Shown here piece after piece: positions 33,261 through 33,469 of a stretch of DNA of 33,469 nucleotides. The DNA is from Halomonas daqiaonensis (GTDB lineage Bacteria > Pseudomonadota > Gammaproteobacteria > Pseudomonadales > Halomonadaceae). The translations under genes were made by a program, and so were the position numbers. The stretch spans positions 1-33,469 of the forward strand of contig NZ_FOBC01000029.1 in the NCBI RefSeq assembly GCF_900109725.1, read 5' to 3'. The stretch's first letter is position 1; every line of letters starts with the position of its first letter. The notes below the pieces were generated by a model. The model saw only the letters and a program-made list of their open reading frames with translations, was not told where the DNA came from and did no database searches.

Positions 33261-33469
33261 GATGTTCAGTGCCGCGTTGATGTCCCGGTCATGGGGCGCA
33301 TGGCAGGCGTGGCACTCCCATGACCGGATGCTCAACGGCATGGCGTCGACCTTGTGCTGGCAGACATGGCAGGTCTTGGAGCTGGCAAACCACGGATCGA
33401 TCTTGACCAGGTATTTGCCCTGCTCCTTGGCCTTGTAGTCCAGCTTGGTGGTCAAGGCGTGCCAGGAGG
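33165..33469 (-). CDS. tnpB: TnpB (IS200/IS605 OrfB), C-terminal part, cut by the window
   Basis: The last 100 residues of a TnpB RNA-guided nuclease; the frame stays open to the window edge, so the start is outside. Visible parts are IDPWFASSKTCHVC and WECHAC, which form the four-cysteine zinc finger, and HDRDINAALNIK, which contains the third RuvC catalytic aspartate. Upstream residues (SWHALTTKLDYKA) also fit the family. The C-terminal tail GLSVSAHGGSRKSG is usual for this group. Whether the full gene is intact, or is paired with tnpA, cannot be seen. Confidence 0.88.
   Translation of the reverse strand, partial: SWHALTTKLDYKAKEQGKYLVKIDPWFASSKTCHVCQHKVDAMPLSIRSWECHACHAPHDRDINAALNIKHQGIIKLKAEGLSVSAHGGSRKSGMSPVAA

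Overview
The window is GC-rich, gene-dense bacterial chromosome with almost no unexplained space; no gap between genes exceeds about 270 bases. Gene content (Mrp-like cation/proton antiporters, a 3-hydroxypropionate oxidation-type locus, an SLC13 permease, diguanylate cyclases, NnrU, ChaC, PgpA) and acidic proteins fit a Gammaproteobacterium, most likely a halophile of the Halomonadaceae. This is inferred from gene families only, since no rRNA or other phylogenetic marker is present.

Layout, left to right. (1) 1-2543: the 3' part of a patatin-like phospholipase, a leader rich in inverted repeats, and a PIN-PhoH ATPase. (2) 2585-8270, minus strand: a five-gene operon of a small zinc-ribbon protein, an MbhD/MrpB-MrpC-type fusion and three antiporter-like membrane subunits, joined by 4-base ATGA overlaps from the fusion onward. 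No MrpE/F/G or redox subunits are present. (3) 8344-12713, minus strand: a PAS-GGDEF diguanylate cyclase, a carboxylesterase, an SLC13/TrkA-C permease behind an AT-rich palindrome, and a cold-shock protein. (4) 12914-18149: a GMC oxidoreductase and MmsA on the minus strand, facing a LysR regulator and a TauE/SafE permease. This resembles the 3-hydroxypropionate to malonate semialdehyde to acetyl-CoA route. (5) 18278-21859: cytochrome b561, two divergent PepSY proteins, and an OmpR-type response regulator and sensor kinase in overlapping frames. (6) 21875-24848, minus strand: a CDF metal exporter broken by an in-frame amber codon, a COG0701-type permease behind a MerR-like promoter, and an NnrU protein. 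(7) 24969-31167: a cytoplasmic PhoD-like phosphatase converging on PgpA, then ChaC overlapping a threonine dehydratase, then an isocitrate-dehydrogenase-like protein with an internal duplication. (8) 31225-33469, minus strand: a membrane diguanylate cyclase overlapping a periplasmic molybdopterin-domain-like protein, then the right end of an IS200/IS605-type element with the 3' part of tnpB.

The strongest candidates for something new are the internally duplicated isocitrate-dehydrogenase-like enzyme (catalytic-type lysine in both copies, predicted NAD preference), the minimal complex I/Mrp-like membrane arm whose third antiporter subunit has lost the key glutamate, and the translationally coupled periplasmic sensor plus diguanylate cyclase pair. 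Everything is read by eye; no database search was run.
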